Shown: positions 22,796 through 31,402 of the stretch, piece by piece | Layout of the letters: every line of letters starts with the position of its first letter | Numbering within the stretch: position 1 is the first letter of the stretch | Assembly (NCBI GenBank): GCA_910579495.1 | Contig: CAJTVD010000047.1 | Span: 1-32,213, forward strand | DNA length: 32,213 nt | Source of the DNA: an uncultured Lachnospiraceae bacterium | GTDB taxonomy: Bacteria; Bacillota; Clostridia; Lachnospirales; Lachnospiraceae | Reading direction: 5' to 3' | Notes under the pieces: model-generated | What the model was told of the DNA's origin: nothing | What the model saw: the letters and a program-made list of their open reading frames with translations, nothing else | The model's database searches: none | Translations under genes and position numbers: made by a program

Positions 22796-24557
22796 TGTCT
22801 TCTTCTCCTCTTATCACAGGCAGGCGTACAGTAAAACAGCTCCCCACTGCGGGGTAGCTTTCTATCGTAACGCCGTATTTTTCACCACAGGCAAGCTTGA
22901 TTCTCTGATTAACATTTCTGATCCCAATGCTTTTGGCAGCGTCTTCCTTTATGTCCCCGCTGTTGATATATTCCAGGAGCTCCGCCACCTTCTGTTCTTC
23001 CATTCCGGCCCCATTGTCCCTGACTTTGATCTCCAGGGCGTTTGTATGGAGGGCTACAGCGATCTCCAGGATCCCTGCATCCCCAGGGTTCCCCCCGGCA
23101 AGCCCATGCAGGATGGCGTTCTCCACAATAGGCTGCAAAAGAAACCGCATGATTTTATATTGTTCGCTCCCTGCTTCTATATTATAACATACCTGAAAAC
23201 GGTTGCCATAGCGTATTTTCTGAATAAAAATATAGTTTTTGATGTGGTCCAGCTCCTGCTGCAGGGGAACGATCTCCCCGTAATTTTTACCCAGGCTGTA
23301 GCGGAAGATCTCCCCCAGCCTCTGGCACATGTCGCAGACCACGAACACCTGCCTTACAGCGGCAATGGAGCTGATGGTCTCCAGGGTATTGTAGAGAAAG
23401 TGGGGATTGATCTGAAGCTGTAAATTGCGCAGCTGGGTCTCCTTATTTTCCAGCTGCTGTATGTAATTGGTTTTGATCAACTGGTCAAGCTGCACCAGCA
23501 TATGCCCAAACTGCCGGTCCAGGACTGCGATCTCGTCATTGCCCTGGATCGGCTCCCGGATTCCCAGGTCACCAGTTTCCGCCTGCTTGAATTTCCACAC
23601 CAGCCGCTCTATCCGGGAGGAAAAGCTCTTGCTGTAAAGATAGGAAAAAGCAAGCACAATGGCGGTCAGGGCAAGGGCTATGGGCAGCACGATCACCCAG
23701 CTCTCCTGCTGCCTTTTGAGCACCTCCTTATTGTCAAACAAAAGCAAAAGCGCCAGCCCGTAGCCTTCCAAGTCCCGCTGGCCCACCACAAATGTCCCCA
23801 CATCTTGGAAGGAACCCGCACCGTCCCCAGGCAGCGTCTTATAATAGGACAGAAATTCCCCGGCCTCCTTCACGGTAGAGTAAAATACCTCATCCCGGTC
23901 ATAGACGATCACATCGTAGGCAGCCTCCGCCTCCCCCTCCAGGTGCGCAGGGGAAAACAGCCTCTCCATGTCCATGTCCAGCTTTACGATCCCCAGCTGG
24001 TTCTTTTTCAGGTTCCGGGTATCAAGCTGCTCAATATTCTTCACCAGGGACAATACCGGCTTTTCCTTTTGCAGGGCAAAATAACTGAACCAGTTTTCCA
24101 TCATAGCACGGTCTTTCAGATACCATACTTCCCTGCTGGCCTCCTGCATCATGGAAACGCTCACCCCGTACACAGGGACTTCCTCCATGATGGAATAGAC
24201 CATACAGTTGCGCACTTCGCTTCCCTGTTCTAAGAGGAGAGACTTGTTTACTTCCTCGCTGATGATGACCCCCCTTTGGTAGGGATTGCCCCTTTGGTCT
24301 GTGAGGGTGTTCAGGATAATGGTATTGTTAGACAGAAATTCCAGGCTCATCCGGTACCGCTCCAGCTTTTCCTCCAGATTCTGGCAGTACTGGGAGGCGA
24401 TCTGGGCGTGATACTCATGAAGCTCCTCCATCACCATGCTTTTCAGCTTCTGGAACATGATCCCGCTGATGATGATAATGGGCAGCAGGCTGATAAAGAG
24501 AGAATACATGACCAATTGGGCATATATGGATCTTGAGTGTATAAAAAGACGTTTCAA
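22785..24557 (-). CDS. Sensor histidine kinase, YesM family
   Basis: The product (590 aa) is a membrane sensor kinase. TM1 is at about 14-34 (LVMYSLFISLLPIIIISGIMF truncated here to its limits), an extracellular sensor region spans about 35-285, and TM2 is at about 287-306. A HAMP-like region follows, then the His_kinase box LQINPHFLYN with His386, the N box QPIVENAILHG (Asn480), and the G1 box DNGAGM (514-519). This is the LytS/YesM class. The start is a TTG at 24557, supported by GGGGAGGTAGCCCA just before it; no in-frame ATG is close. It overlaps the response-regulator gene and follows the AAA-ATPase gene with only 13 bp between, so the three genes may share a transcript. Confidence 0.92.
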   Translation of the reverse strand: MKRLFIHSRSIYAQLVMYSLFISLLPIIIISGIMFQKLKSMVMEELHEYHAQIASQYCQNLEEKLERYRMSLEFLSNNTIILNTLTDQRGNPYQRGVIISEEVNKSLLLEQGSEVRNCMVYSIMEEVPVYGVSVSMMQEASREVWYLKDRAMMENWFSYFALQKEKPVLSLVKNIEQLDTRNLKKNQLGIVKLDMDMERLFSPAHLEGEAEAAYDVIVYDRDEVFYSTVKEAGEFLSYYKTLPGDGAGSFQDVGTFVVGQRDLEGYGLALLLLFDNKEVLKRQQESWVIVLPIALALTAIVLAFSYLYSKSFSSRIERLVWKFKQAETGDLGIREPIQGNDEIAVLDRQFGHMLVQLDQLIKTNYIQQLENKETQLRNLQLQINPHFLYNTLETISSIAAVRQVFVVCDMCQRLGEIFRYSLGKNYGEIVPLQQELDHIKNYIFIQKIRYGNRFQVCYNIEAGSEQYKIMRFLLQPIVENAILHGLAGGNPGDAGILEIAVALHTNALEIKVRDNGAGMEEQKVAELLEYINSGDIKEDAAKSIGIRNVNQRIKLACGEKYGVTIESYPAVGSCFTVRLPVIRGEEDNET

Positions 24558-24570
24558 TGGGCTACCTCCC

Positions 24571-26133
24571 CTATATCACAGCTTCAATGATCGTTTTCCC
24601 GCCAAAACGGGTTTTACGGATACCCGTTTTCTTGTTTTTATTAAAATTAAAGCTTATCATATATCCGGTATCCAGCCGGTAAGCGTCCAGGTAATCAGCC
24701 AACTGTTCTTTCCCTCTTTCGTTATATTCATTCCCCCGCCAGATTTTCAATTCGCACACATATTGTTCCCCCCGGTAATCAATGACCACATCCGTCCTGC
24801 GCATGTTCCGGGTCCTCGCTTCCACATAATAATTGCCTGTCCCGTTGATGATCGGCTTTAAGTACAGAAGAAAGAAGCGCCGCCCATTTTCCTCTAAAAA
24901 GGAGTCCTCCGCTCCCCCATAAATCTCGGTAAAGGCTTCTGCAAACTTCTTTAAAACCAGTTCCATATCAAGCCTGCCATCTTTGATAAAAATATTCCCA
25001 TCCAGCAATGCCGCCTTGTAGATCCTGCTGTCTAACAGTTCCTCGGATATAAATAAGTTATAAAGTACCGTCTCAAAAATCCGGTTAGATACTACTACAT
25101 TATTTTGCACCTCTTTCATAAAGCCAAACATGATCCCAATGTTCAGCAGAGAATTGTAGGAGTTATAGGTAATTTTTTCCCCCTTAAACAAAATGGAATG
25201 TAGGACCTGTTTTAAACCGGGAAAATCGTTTAACTTTTTGACCATATCGTCAAAAAGGGTGTTGGATTCTGATAATAAAGCCTTCACCGCTCCCGTCAGC
25301 CCATCTACTGTCCACTCTGCCCCAAAAGGGCGCTCATCCATGATCTGGCAAAGACGTGAAACAAGAAACGGGTAGCCGGATGTATATTCATAAATATATG
25401 TGGCTATAGGAAATATCTCCATCCCTGTGTTATGGTCTGCCTCATATTCCCTGAGCATCCCGGCAATGTCCTCTATGGAAAAGCTCATATCCACCGTAAA
25501 TTCCGCCGCCACATTCCATGGGCTGTTGTACTGGCGCTCTGCTTCCGGCCGTATTCCTAATTTCAGGTTTTTGATATCATGTACGCCTGCAAGGATCACC
25601 GACCAGAAAGTGGGCTGTTTCTTCCTGTCCAGATATTTATTCCGGAGCATTCCCAGGAAAGAAAGAAAAATTTTTTCGCCGCTGGCCTGGTCAACCTCAT
25701 CAACAATAAGGAGCACTGGTTTTTCCGCCTTGCCGCACAGCCCGGAAATGAAATCAGACAGGTCTGCCAGGTCACTCTCTTCCTGCCGCATCTGCCCCAG
25801 TTGTTCCTTAAAGAAATCCGGCACGCCTGCCTTTGTTGTATACAAGAGGGAATTATACAAAAGCCTGTATATCCTTTGGCAAAAAGAGGATGATTTCCTG
25901 TAGGCTTCTTCTTCTATTCCTTCAAGGCTGATAGAAAAAACCACATAATCCCCAGACAGTTTTTCTGTCAGCAGATTGATCGTAGTGGTCTTGCCATATT
26001 GGCGTGCCCTGTTAATGGTAAAATATTTTCCTGCTTTTACCATGCCTGCTATGATATCCAGCCGTCCATCAATGTTGACCATATAGTGCTCTTCCGGAAA
26101 ACATAACCCGGTTGTATTGAAACATTTACCCAT
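24571..26133 (-). CDS. AAA-ATPase-like protein with PD-(D/E)XK nuclease-like C-terminus
   Basis: The product (520 aa) belongs to the AAA-ATPase-like/PDDEXK_9 group common in gut bacteria; its biological role is not established. The N-terminal ATPase part has a variant Walker A, RARQYGKTTTIN (about 43-54), and Walker B PVLLIVDEVD (about 138-147). The C-terminal part contains RRTDVVIDYRGEQYVCELK (D...ExK), the remnant PD-(D/E)XK core. The start ATG at 26133 is preceded by AGGAGACAAAAGGT; a GTG further up at 26163 lacks a site. It lies directly upstream of the YesM-type kinase gene with 13 bp between. It is often thought of as mobile or defence-associated, but here nothing proves that. Confidence 0.85.
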   Translation of the reverse strand: MGKCFNTTGLCFPEEHYMVNIDGRLDIIAGMVKAGKYFTINRARQYGKTTTINLLTEKLSGDYVVFSISLEGIEEEAYRKSSSFCQRIYRLLYNSLLYTTKAGVPDFFKEQLGQMRQEESDLADLSDFISGLCGKAEKPVLLIVDEVDQASGEKIFLSFLGMLRNKYLDRKKQPTFWSVILAGVHDIKNLKLGIRPEAERQYNSPWNVAAEFTVDMSFSIEDIAGMLREYEADHNTGMEIFPIATYIYEYTSGYPFLVSRLCQIMDERPFGAEWTVDGLTGAVKALLSESNTLFDDMVKKLNDFPGLKQVLHSILFKGEKITYNSYNSLLNIGIMFGFMKEVQNNVVVSNRIFETVLYNLFISEELLDSRIYKAALLDGNIFIKDGRLDMELVLKKFAEAFTEIYGGAEDSFLEENGRRFFLLYLKPIINGTGNYYVEARTRNMRRTDVVIDYRGEQYVCELKIWRGNEYNERGKEQLADYLDAYRLDTGYMISFNFNKNKKTGIRKTRFGGKTIIEAVI

Positions 26134-26389
26134 ACCTTTTGTCTCCTGTTGCCCAAATACCACATGCGCCTTTTTTGTAATTCACATTTTCTATTCCCAG
26201 TTCATTTTATCATTCTCCGATGAAAAAAGTATAACATAAAGTTAAAGACAATTCCACTCTCCTTTCACCCCGCTGGGGCGGTAATGTAAATCCCATGAAG
26301 GGGAAACCGTAACAAATGGCCTGTCTCCGGAATACATTCCTGTTTTTTTTCATATAGTTTCTTAACCTGTGCCCGGTAGGTATTTGTGT
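26134..26389. other. 256-bp gap, divergent AAA-ATPase / M23 genes
   Basis: There is no gene here. A -10-like TATACT on the minus strand near 26232 could serve the AAA-ATPase gene but has no convincing -35 box. A run of eight T residues at 26343-26350 lies ahead of the M23 gene. No repeat or RNA gene was recognised. Confidence 0.4.
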
Positions 26390-27004
26390 ATGAAAAAAAT
26401 CTGCTATACTGTGTCCATTATGGTGATAAGCCTGCTCCTGATCCTGGTCTGCCTGCTGAAAAGCTGCCGTTCTGCCAGGGAGACCTCCGCCATAGAGGTA
26501 AGCTCCGGCATTAATGGAAATTATATCAAATGGGTAGACTTCAACGTTACCTATGAAGCCCTCTGCGCTGCCTATGACCTGGATGTGGCAAGCTATGGGG
26601 AGAAAATCCACCTGGACTGGATAGAGCTGCTGGCCTATGCGGGAGCCAAAAGCGGCGGTTCCTTTGGAAAGGACAGCGTACCCCTGATCCAGAAACTGGC
26701 GGCAGAGCTTTCCTCCGGGGAAACCACCCTGGATGCACTGACCAAGGATATGAAATATTACACTTACTATTATGAAGCCTATGAAGCGATCCTGGGGGGC
26801 ATGGTGGGAGAATATGAGATAGAACAGGCAGACGATGCCGGGAAGAAAAGCTGGAAAAAAGTCTATGGCCTGAAAGCCTTTTCCCCTATTGCCAAAGGCT
26901 TTGAATACAATGATTACGATGATTTCGGTTCTTCCAGGAGCTATGGATACAAAAGGCAGCATTTAGGGCATGACATGATGGGCCAGGTGGGTACACCCAT
27001 ATGA
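26390..27004 (+). pseudogene. M23-type (LytM) metallopeptidase, truncated at 3' end
   Basis: The reading frame gives 204 aa. It starts with a basic tip and one membrane segment (VSIMVISLLLILVCLL) and continues with an outside, helical region. It ends YGYKRQHLGHDMMGQVGTPI, which is the start of an M23 catalytic domain: the His and Asp of LGHDMMG are the first zinc ligands (HxxxD type). The other expected motifs, the H-x-H pair and the remaining ~130 residues, are absent, because a TGA follows directly. The full-length family is about 330 aa. The ATG at 26390 is the best start, with a weak GGTAGGT in front. The break coincides with the change to conjugative-element debris, so insertion or deletion at this point removed the 3' half. 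The protein would lack peptidase activity. Confidence 0.8.
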
Positions 27005-27253
27005 ATAAAATATAGAATAGTATCATGACACCCGTACATGCTTCAAATATTTTTTCTCTATCCAAATGCATCATAGCCTTCTAATCTTATATCTAGAAAG
27101 CCTGCCTGGCCGCCAAGTCCAAAGTAGGCTTTTTACCTTGTAAAACAGTTACTCTTCTGTCATAGTATCATATCTTCCGTTTTCAAACAATATAAATTGC
27201 CACTTGATCTTGATCAGCATTTCACTGACAAAGCATCCATACTTTTCCTTTAG
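27005..27253. other. 249-bp mosaic junction segment
   Basis: There is no supported gene here. An AAAGCCT...AGGCTTTTT hairpin with a long loop (27097-27134) could be a weak plus-strand terminator. A minus-strand frame (ending at 27149) is open but mostly shadows the ligase remnant; its last ~30 residues (KIKWQFILFENG...) might be a real gene end, which I cannot confirm. No direct repeat marking an integration site was seen by eye. Confidence 0.45.
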
Positions 27254-27706
27254 AACCGCAACGTATCGGAACGTACAGTGCTTGACGGTGAACTGGTCGT
27301 GCTTCGGGATGGTGTCCCTGATTTTTTTGAACTCCAGAGGCGCACCCTGCTGACAGACCGTTTCAAGATTGAGCTGACTGCGGCAAAGCACCCCGCCTCT
27401 TTTGTCGCTTATGACTGTCTTTATAAAGGCAGCCACAGCATCATCCTTGGAAAATACCATAACGGCTCTTACCTCTACAAAGGCCATGTGACTCTGGGTG
27501 TTACCAAAGCAGCTATCAGCCAGCTTAGGGAAAGCAATATAATACCTTTCACAGCAGTCCCTGCAGGTGCAGGCAATGAAAATGCCGTGTGGGTATATCC
27601 AGACCAGGTGTGTACCGCCGAATATATGCCGAACACAAAAAACTCTCTGCGCCAAGCTGTCTTCAAAGGATTCCGTACCGACATGGTCCCTGAAGATATA
27701 GATTGA
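27254..27706 (+). pseudogene. ATP-dependent DNA ligase remnant with internal deletions
   Basis: The frame from 27254 has an in-frame TAG immediately upstream. It contains NRN and then VLDGELVVLRDGVPDFFELQ, FKIELTAAKHPASFVAYDCLY, and after a jump, SIILGKYHNGSYLYKGHVTLGV and PAGAGNENAVWVYPDQVCT to LRQAVFKGFR. These are pieces of the adenylation domain and of the C-terminal OB-fold of LigD-like ATP-dependent DNA ligases carried by clostridial conjugative elements. The nucleotidyl-lysine motif KxDG and the segment with motifs IV-V (EG.V.K) are missing, so it cannot be active. It was probably left when a larger element decayed. The order of pieces is correct, so deletion and not rearrangement is the simpler reading. 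Confidence 0.8.
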
Positions 27707-27710
27707 AAAA

Positions 27711-27730
27711 GCCGGGCATCTCATCCCGGC
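27711..27730 (-). terminator. Terminator of the minus-strand conjugative-element genes
   Basis: GCCGGG (27711-27716) and CCCGGC (27725-27730) form a perfect stem with an eight-base loop. The minus-strand transcript then carries five T residues (A-run 27706-27710). It lies 22 bp past the SPOR fragment and would end transcription of the 28625-27752 block. Confidence 0.85.
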
Positions 27731-27751
27731 TCCGAAGTAATATAACAGTCC

Positions 27752-28018
27752 CTATATATGGACATTTACTTCACAATATTTTTTTATTACTGCTATAACT
27801 CCCATCTTTTCTAGCCGACGCTGCAGTTTTTTAGCATTGTTTAAACTCTTGTATGCACCTGCCTGCACAATCCAGAGCCAGCCCTCCGACGCAATCTGAT
27901 CCGACTCAAATTCATCATACTGTGCCAGGTTATATTTTTCAATATAATCACGGATTTTGAAGCTCCTGATACTCCGGCGTGGATCGGTTACTTGCTCCTG
28001 TTCAACAGTTTTTCGCAA
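27752..28018 (-). pseudogene. SPOR-domain C-terminal fragment
   Basis: The open frame of 88 codons has no ATG or GTG start; the only start-like codon is a TTG inside the upstream gene. The N-terminal half is unplaced (SFKIRDYIEKYNLAQYDEFE). The second half, EGWLWIVQAGAYKSLNNAKK followed by LQRRLEKMGVIAVIKKY, is a SPOR-like peptidoglycan-binding repeat, as seen at the ends of amidases and endolysins. This suggests a C-terminal remnant of a cell-wall hydrolase, whose catalytic part is missing. It overlaps the end of the gene at 27988-28353 by 31 bp. A free-standing small SPOR protein is possible but less likely given the lack of a ribosome binding site. Confidence 0.55.
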
Positions 28019-28353
28019 AGATACGCATATTCTGGCAGTTGCTCGATATAGACTTTCCAGCGCCGCTTGATCTCGGCAAGTTCCAGCGGGTCGGCATCTT
28101 CCAGCGTATGATCGTTCCCTGTCATTTCAAACACATCATCTGCCACGTCATCCAGCAGAATCTCACAGAAATCAGCGGCAGATTCTATCCACATCCCTGT
28201 GTCTACATGGAGTGGCCCGACTTCAATGCTCAACCAGACATATCCCACTTTATCAGACCATAACAGATCATAGTTGGGGCTTTGCTGGATATGTTCTGCG
28301 AACACCTTGCGTACTCGTTCAATCTCGTCCTTTTCTTGCTTTGTGTAAACCAT
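27988..28353 (-). CDS. Hypothetical protein of a conjugative element, 121 aa
   Basis: The ATG at 28353 is preceded by AAGGAGGACACGAAA, so the gene is well formed. The product is acidic: MVYTKQEKDEIERVRKVFA at the start, SDKVGYVWLSIE and IESAADFCEILLDDVADDV in the middle, and a helical end, AEIKRRWKVYIEQLPEYAY. Proteins of this kind recur, to my knowledge, in the cargo or accessory parts of Lachnospiraceae conjugative elements, with no known function. No membrane segment or catalytic motif is visible. It sits 77 bp downstream of the TnpW-like gene in the same orientation. Confidence 0.8.
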   Translation of the reverse strand: MVYTKQEKDEIERVRKVFAEHIQQSPNYDLLWSDKVGYVWLSIEVGPLHVDTGMWIESAADFCEILLDDVADDVFEMTGNDHTLEDADPLELAEIKRRWKVYIEQLPEYAYLCEKLLNRSK

Positions 28354-28430
28354 TTTCGTGTCCTCCTTGGTTAAAATTTTGGTGTGTACCGTTATCAGTT
28401 TAGCACAAGAGGACAAATCTTATCAGGCGC

Positions 28431-28625
28431 TCACATCTGCTCAACCTCGTTTTTCAGCATACGCTTGATCTTGTCGCTCATGGTTTCTTTGCTGGTTTTG
28501 CTGAAATGTACTCGGACAACATAAGTTGTTTTTCCGATCTTCTTTACCAATGCAGGCTCGTCCTTATGCTCTGTGCCTGTCTGGGGTGCTGCTGTCATTT
28601 CAGGGGCGTTTTTCGCTTTGCTCAT
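28431..28625 (-). CDS. TnpW-like transposon-encoded small protein
   Basis: This is a 64-aa protein. It starts MSKAKNAPEM, has an unstructured Pro/Thr-rich stretch, then ALVKKIGKTTYVVRVHFS, TSKETMSDKIKRMLKNE and ends VEQM. The KKIGKTTYVVRVHFS...ETMSDKIKRML part is the conserved signature of the small TnpW family found in Tn4451-type and related clostridial mobile elements; function unknown. The frame can be extended to 28682, but the ATG at 28625, with AAAGGAG eleven bases upstream, fits the family length. Its presence is good evidence that this segment comes from a mobile element. Confidence 0.8.
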   Translation of the reverse strand: MSKAKNAPEMTAAPQTGTEHKDEPALVKKIGKTTYVVRVHFSKTSKETMSDKIKRMLKNEVEQM

Positions 28626-28699
28626 AGGGTCATATACTCCTTTCCCGGATGCCCCACCGGTGGCGGCGGTGGAATTATCCAATCTGTCAGTTTACGGTT

Positions 28700-28915
28700 T
28701 CATTTTGGGGATACAATTCCCTTTGCCGCCGCTTTGGTGGCCTCGGCGATCACGCCTTGTCCGGGAATTGGGTGGGACACCGTGAGTGTCATATCCTCCC
28801 GGATTGGCTGCTCCGGCGTTTCGCTGTAAGCGCCCACGCCCTCGGTAAAAGCTATGTACTCGTCAAACTCCCGTCCGTCCCAATGCCGCCGCTGGGCAGA
28901 TTGACTGTTGAGTTT
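28700..28915 (-). pseudogene. C-terminal fragment of an unidentified mobile-element gene
   Basis: An open minus-strand frame of 71 codons ends at a TGA (28700-28702) and has an in-frame TAA just upstream (28916-28918). No usable start is seen before the second half. It reads WDGREFDEYIAFTEGVGAYS then EQPIREDMTLTVSHPIPGQG and IAEATKAAAKGIVSPK, with good codon use, so it looks like the end of a longer gene. Family not recognised. It begins only a few bases after the ABC permease stop, suggesting that the ABC genes were inserted into this gene. Confidence 0.45.
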
Positions 28916-28921
28916 TTAGTT

Positions 28922-31402
28922 TTACTCTACCGTTTCAATAGAATCCACAATGTTCATTCTTGCAATAGAACGCAGCGGAATTGCTGTTGCAAGCAGGCAA
29001 GCCACAATAGAGATAATCGCAGCTTCGATAATTGCCAAAACTGGAACAGTGACAAGCTGCAAAGCATCGGTCTGTGCTGCTCCGACAAAGATACAGCAGA
29101 TATAGCCAAACACTGCCCCAATCACTGACGCAAAGATACCATAATAAGCGCCCTCCCACAGAAATGTTTTATAAAGGCTTGCAGCACTCATTCCAATAGC
29201 CCGCTGCATCCCGATTTCGCCGACACGGGTATGGATATTGCTATAAACGGTGTTAATAATGTTCAGGATGCCAATAATACCGATAAAGATAATAAGCACC
29301 CAGCACAGCATTTTGATCTGTTCAAAACTTTCCATCATCTCATTGCTGCTTTGGAGATAGGAAAGCCAATGTGTTCCCGGATATTCACTGCACCAACTAT
29401 CCAGCCAGCTTTCAAAGGTATCAGCATCGGCACTATCACGTAATGTAGGATAGACTTCTGAATAACTGTCGTTTCCCAGCAGTGAACAGTATATTTCGTC
29501 ATTTACAATGAGTTGAACTCCGTTCGTAAAGCCAGCATTATTGATTGTGATTGCTGCATCTATCAATCCTAATACACGAAGTGTTCTGTCCCCCAGTTGA
29601 ATGGCATCCCCTACGGAAAGTTCGGTCTGTTGAACCGTCGTATCTCCATAAGAAAAAGCAATGGGATTTTTTACAAGGCAACCTGTTCCATCCTTTAAAG
29701 CCTGTTTATCCTGATCGGACAGGTTAGGAGCATAGATTTGTAATTGTGCTTCATCCACATTTACAAGCTGCAAGGTTTCATGGCTCTGTACGGAAAAATC
29801 CGTTTCAAAGGGCAGCACATCACCGGCACCTGGCATAAATACAGAAAGCCGTGTAGTAGAAACGCTTTCTACTGCTTCATTTTCTGCTAATGTTTTTACC
29901 GCTTCTGATGGGATGCCGACGGTTTCGTTTGTAACTGCATAATCGCTGAAATACATATCCTGAACGGAGCTGCTGGCATCAAGCAACCCCGTAAAGCTCT
30001 GCAAGGCAACAAATACGGTAATACTCATAACCAACGATAGAATGGTAACTATTGTCCTTCCGCGCCCACGTTTCAGGTTGAGCCTTGCATAATAGGATTC
30101 AAAGTTGCGGATTTTGCGGTTCCTTTTTACCTTGCGCTTGATCTTTACAGCCTGCCCTGACATAGCAACCGTCGGAAATACATGGGATGCGTAACGGGCA
30201 GCAGGAAAGGCAGCCAGCAGAGCAAATAGAAGTGTGACCGCAATACTTGCAAAGAGCATAAGCAATTTTACTGTACTGGCGGTGTTGATTGCAGAGTTCA
30301 ATTCGGAAACACTATTTGTCATAAATAGATCGGGGTTAAGAAGCCCCGTGGCTGCAATCAAAACACCTTTTGCCGACAATGTGCCGAGTAGCAACCCGAT
30401 AGGAATACCGGCTCCACAGAGAATCAAAAGCTGCAAAGAAACCAAACGATAGATTTGCCCTTTTTCTCCTCCAATCGCACGAAGTGTTCCGTATTCTTTA
30501 ATACGTTTTGTGATAGAGATTTTCAGAATGTTGTAGATTACCAGTCCAGCCGCCAGCAAGACCAGCACACCCACTAAAATGCACGCCATAGCCATAAATG
30601 AAAATCCTGTGCCGGTATCACTGTCTGCCGCTTCATCATAGGAAATGCCGATAGCGTCAAGCAAGACCCAGTTATACTGGATATACCGTTCACCCACATT
30701 CAGATCTTCTGCGAGAGCATAAATAATACTTTGAAAATTCTGCTTGTCATAAGTCTTAAAATCTGTGGAATAAAGCAGATATTCTTCTGGCAACAGTTTT
30801 TCTGCGGTTCCCTCCCCGACAATCCCCACAACCGTACCAGATGCGTAGCCGATATAGCTGCTTTCCAGAATGCCCGTCAATACAAAATCAGCAGAATATT
30901 CTAACTCAGGCAGTGATCCATCCATAACAGACACACGCAAATCCAAAGAAACGGTATCGCCAATTACAGCGTCCAATCCAAGATATTGAAGCGCATCCTC
31001 CGACAGGGCAATCTCATTCGCTTCCTCTGGTAATCGTCCCTCTTTTACGTTTCCGATTGCCGGGTACATAGATAATGCGTTATCGTGATATTCCCGAAGA
31101 TATAAAGATAAACTACTGTTGCCTAATGGTGTGCTGCCGATAAAGACCGTATCGCCTACATCATATAGGCGATCATCTTCATGCAGCTTTTGCGCCTGTT
31201 CCTTGCCAAGCTGATGAAAGGTTACATAACGGTTTCCGTTCAGACCCGCCGCCTGCTGAATACGCATGGATTGTAATATACCAATAGACTGACCGACCAC
31301 TGTTGTCATAATCGTGGACATGATAACCGCAACCAAGATCAGGATTGCCGTGATTTTCTGGGCTTTTAGTTCTTTCCATGCGAGAGCTAAATAAGATTTC
31401 AT
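28922..31402 (-). CDS. ABC transporter permease, FtsX/MacB-like, 826 aa
   Basis: The product is a large inner-membrane permease of the type paired with a LolD/MacB-like ATPase, often linked to export of, or resistance to, antimicrobial peptides. It has an N-terminal membrane helix (about 16-38, ITAILILVAVIMSTIMTTVV), and a first extracellular MacB-type domain. Two FtsX blocks follow: the central one has FMAMACILVGVLVLLAAGLV, the coupling motif KRIKEYGTLRAIGG, and two further helices. A second extracellular domain and a C-terminal block with RVGEIGMQRAIGMS and three helices end the protein. The ATG at 31402 follows GGAGGTGACAGCAAG. It overlaps the ATPase stop codon as ATGA. With the ATPase gene broken, the transporter is unlikely to be functional unless another ATPase serves it. 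Confidence 0.9.
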   Translation of the reverse strand: MKSYLALAWKELKAQKITAILILVAVIMSTIMTTVVGQSIGILQSMRIQQAAGLNGNRYVTFHQLGKEQAQKLHEDDRLYDVGDTVFIGSTPLGNSSLSLYLREYHDNALSMYPAIGNVKEGRLPEEANEIALSEDALQYLGLDAVIGDTVSLDLRVSVMDGSLPELEYSADFVLTGILESSYIGYASGTVVGIVGEGTAEKLLPEEYLLYSTDFKTYDKQNFQSIIYALAEDLNVGERYIQYNWVLLDAIGISYDEAADSDTGTGFSFMAMACILVGVLVLLAAGLVIYNILKISITKRIKEYGTLRAIGGEKGQIYRLVSLQLLILCGAGIPIGLLLGTLSAKGVLIAATGLLNPDLFMTNSVSELNSAINTASTVKLLMLFASIAVTLLFALLAAFPAARYASHVFPTVAMSGQAVKIKRKVKRNRKIRNFESYYARLNLKRGRGRTIVTILSLVMSITVFVALQSFTGLLDASSSVQDMYFSDYAVTNETVGIPSEAVKTLAENEAVESVSTTRLSVFMPGAGDVLPFETDFSVQSHETLQLVNVDEAQLQIYAPNLSDQDKQALKDGTGCLVKNPIAFSYGDTTVQQTELSVGDAIQLGDRTLRVLGLIDAAITINNAGFTNGVQLIVNDEIYCSLLGNDSYSEVYPTLRDSADADTFESWLDSWCSEYPGTHWLSYLQSSNEMMESFEQIKMLCWVLIIFIGIIGILNIINTVYSNIHTRVGEIGMQRAIGMSAASLYKTFLWEGAYYGIFASVIGAVFGYICCIFVGAAQTDALQLVTVPVLAIIEAAIISIVACLLATAIPLRSIARMNIVDSIETVE

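Noticed and set aside
26210..26962. 250-aa minus-strand open frame opposite the M23 gene.
   Set aside because: No family features, and the plus frame encodes the membrane anchor and M23 motif.
27149..27724. 191-aa minus-strand frame across the ligase remnant.
   Set aside because: Most of it is antisense to recognisable ligase sequence. Only the last ~30 residues, outside the ligase part, could be real and I cannot support them.
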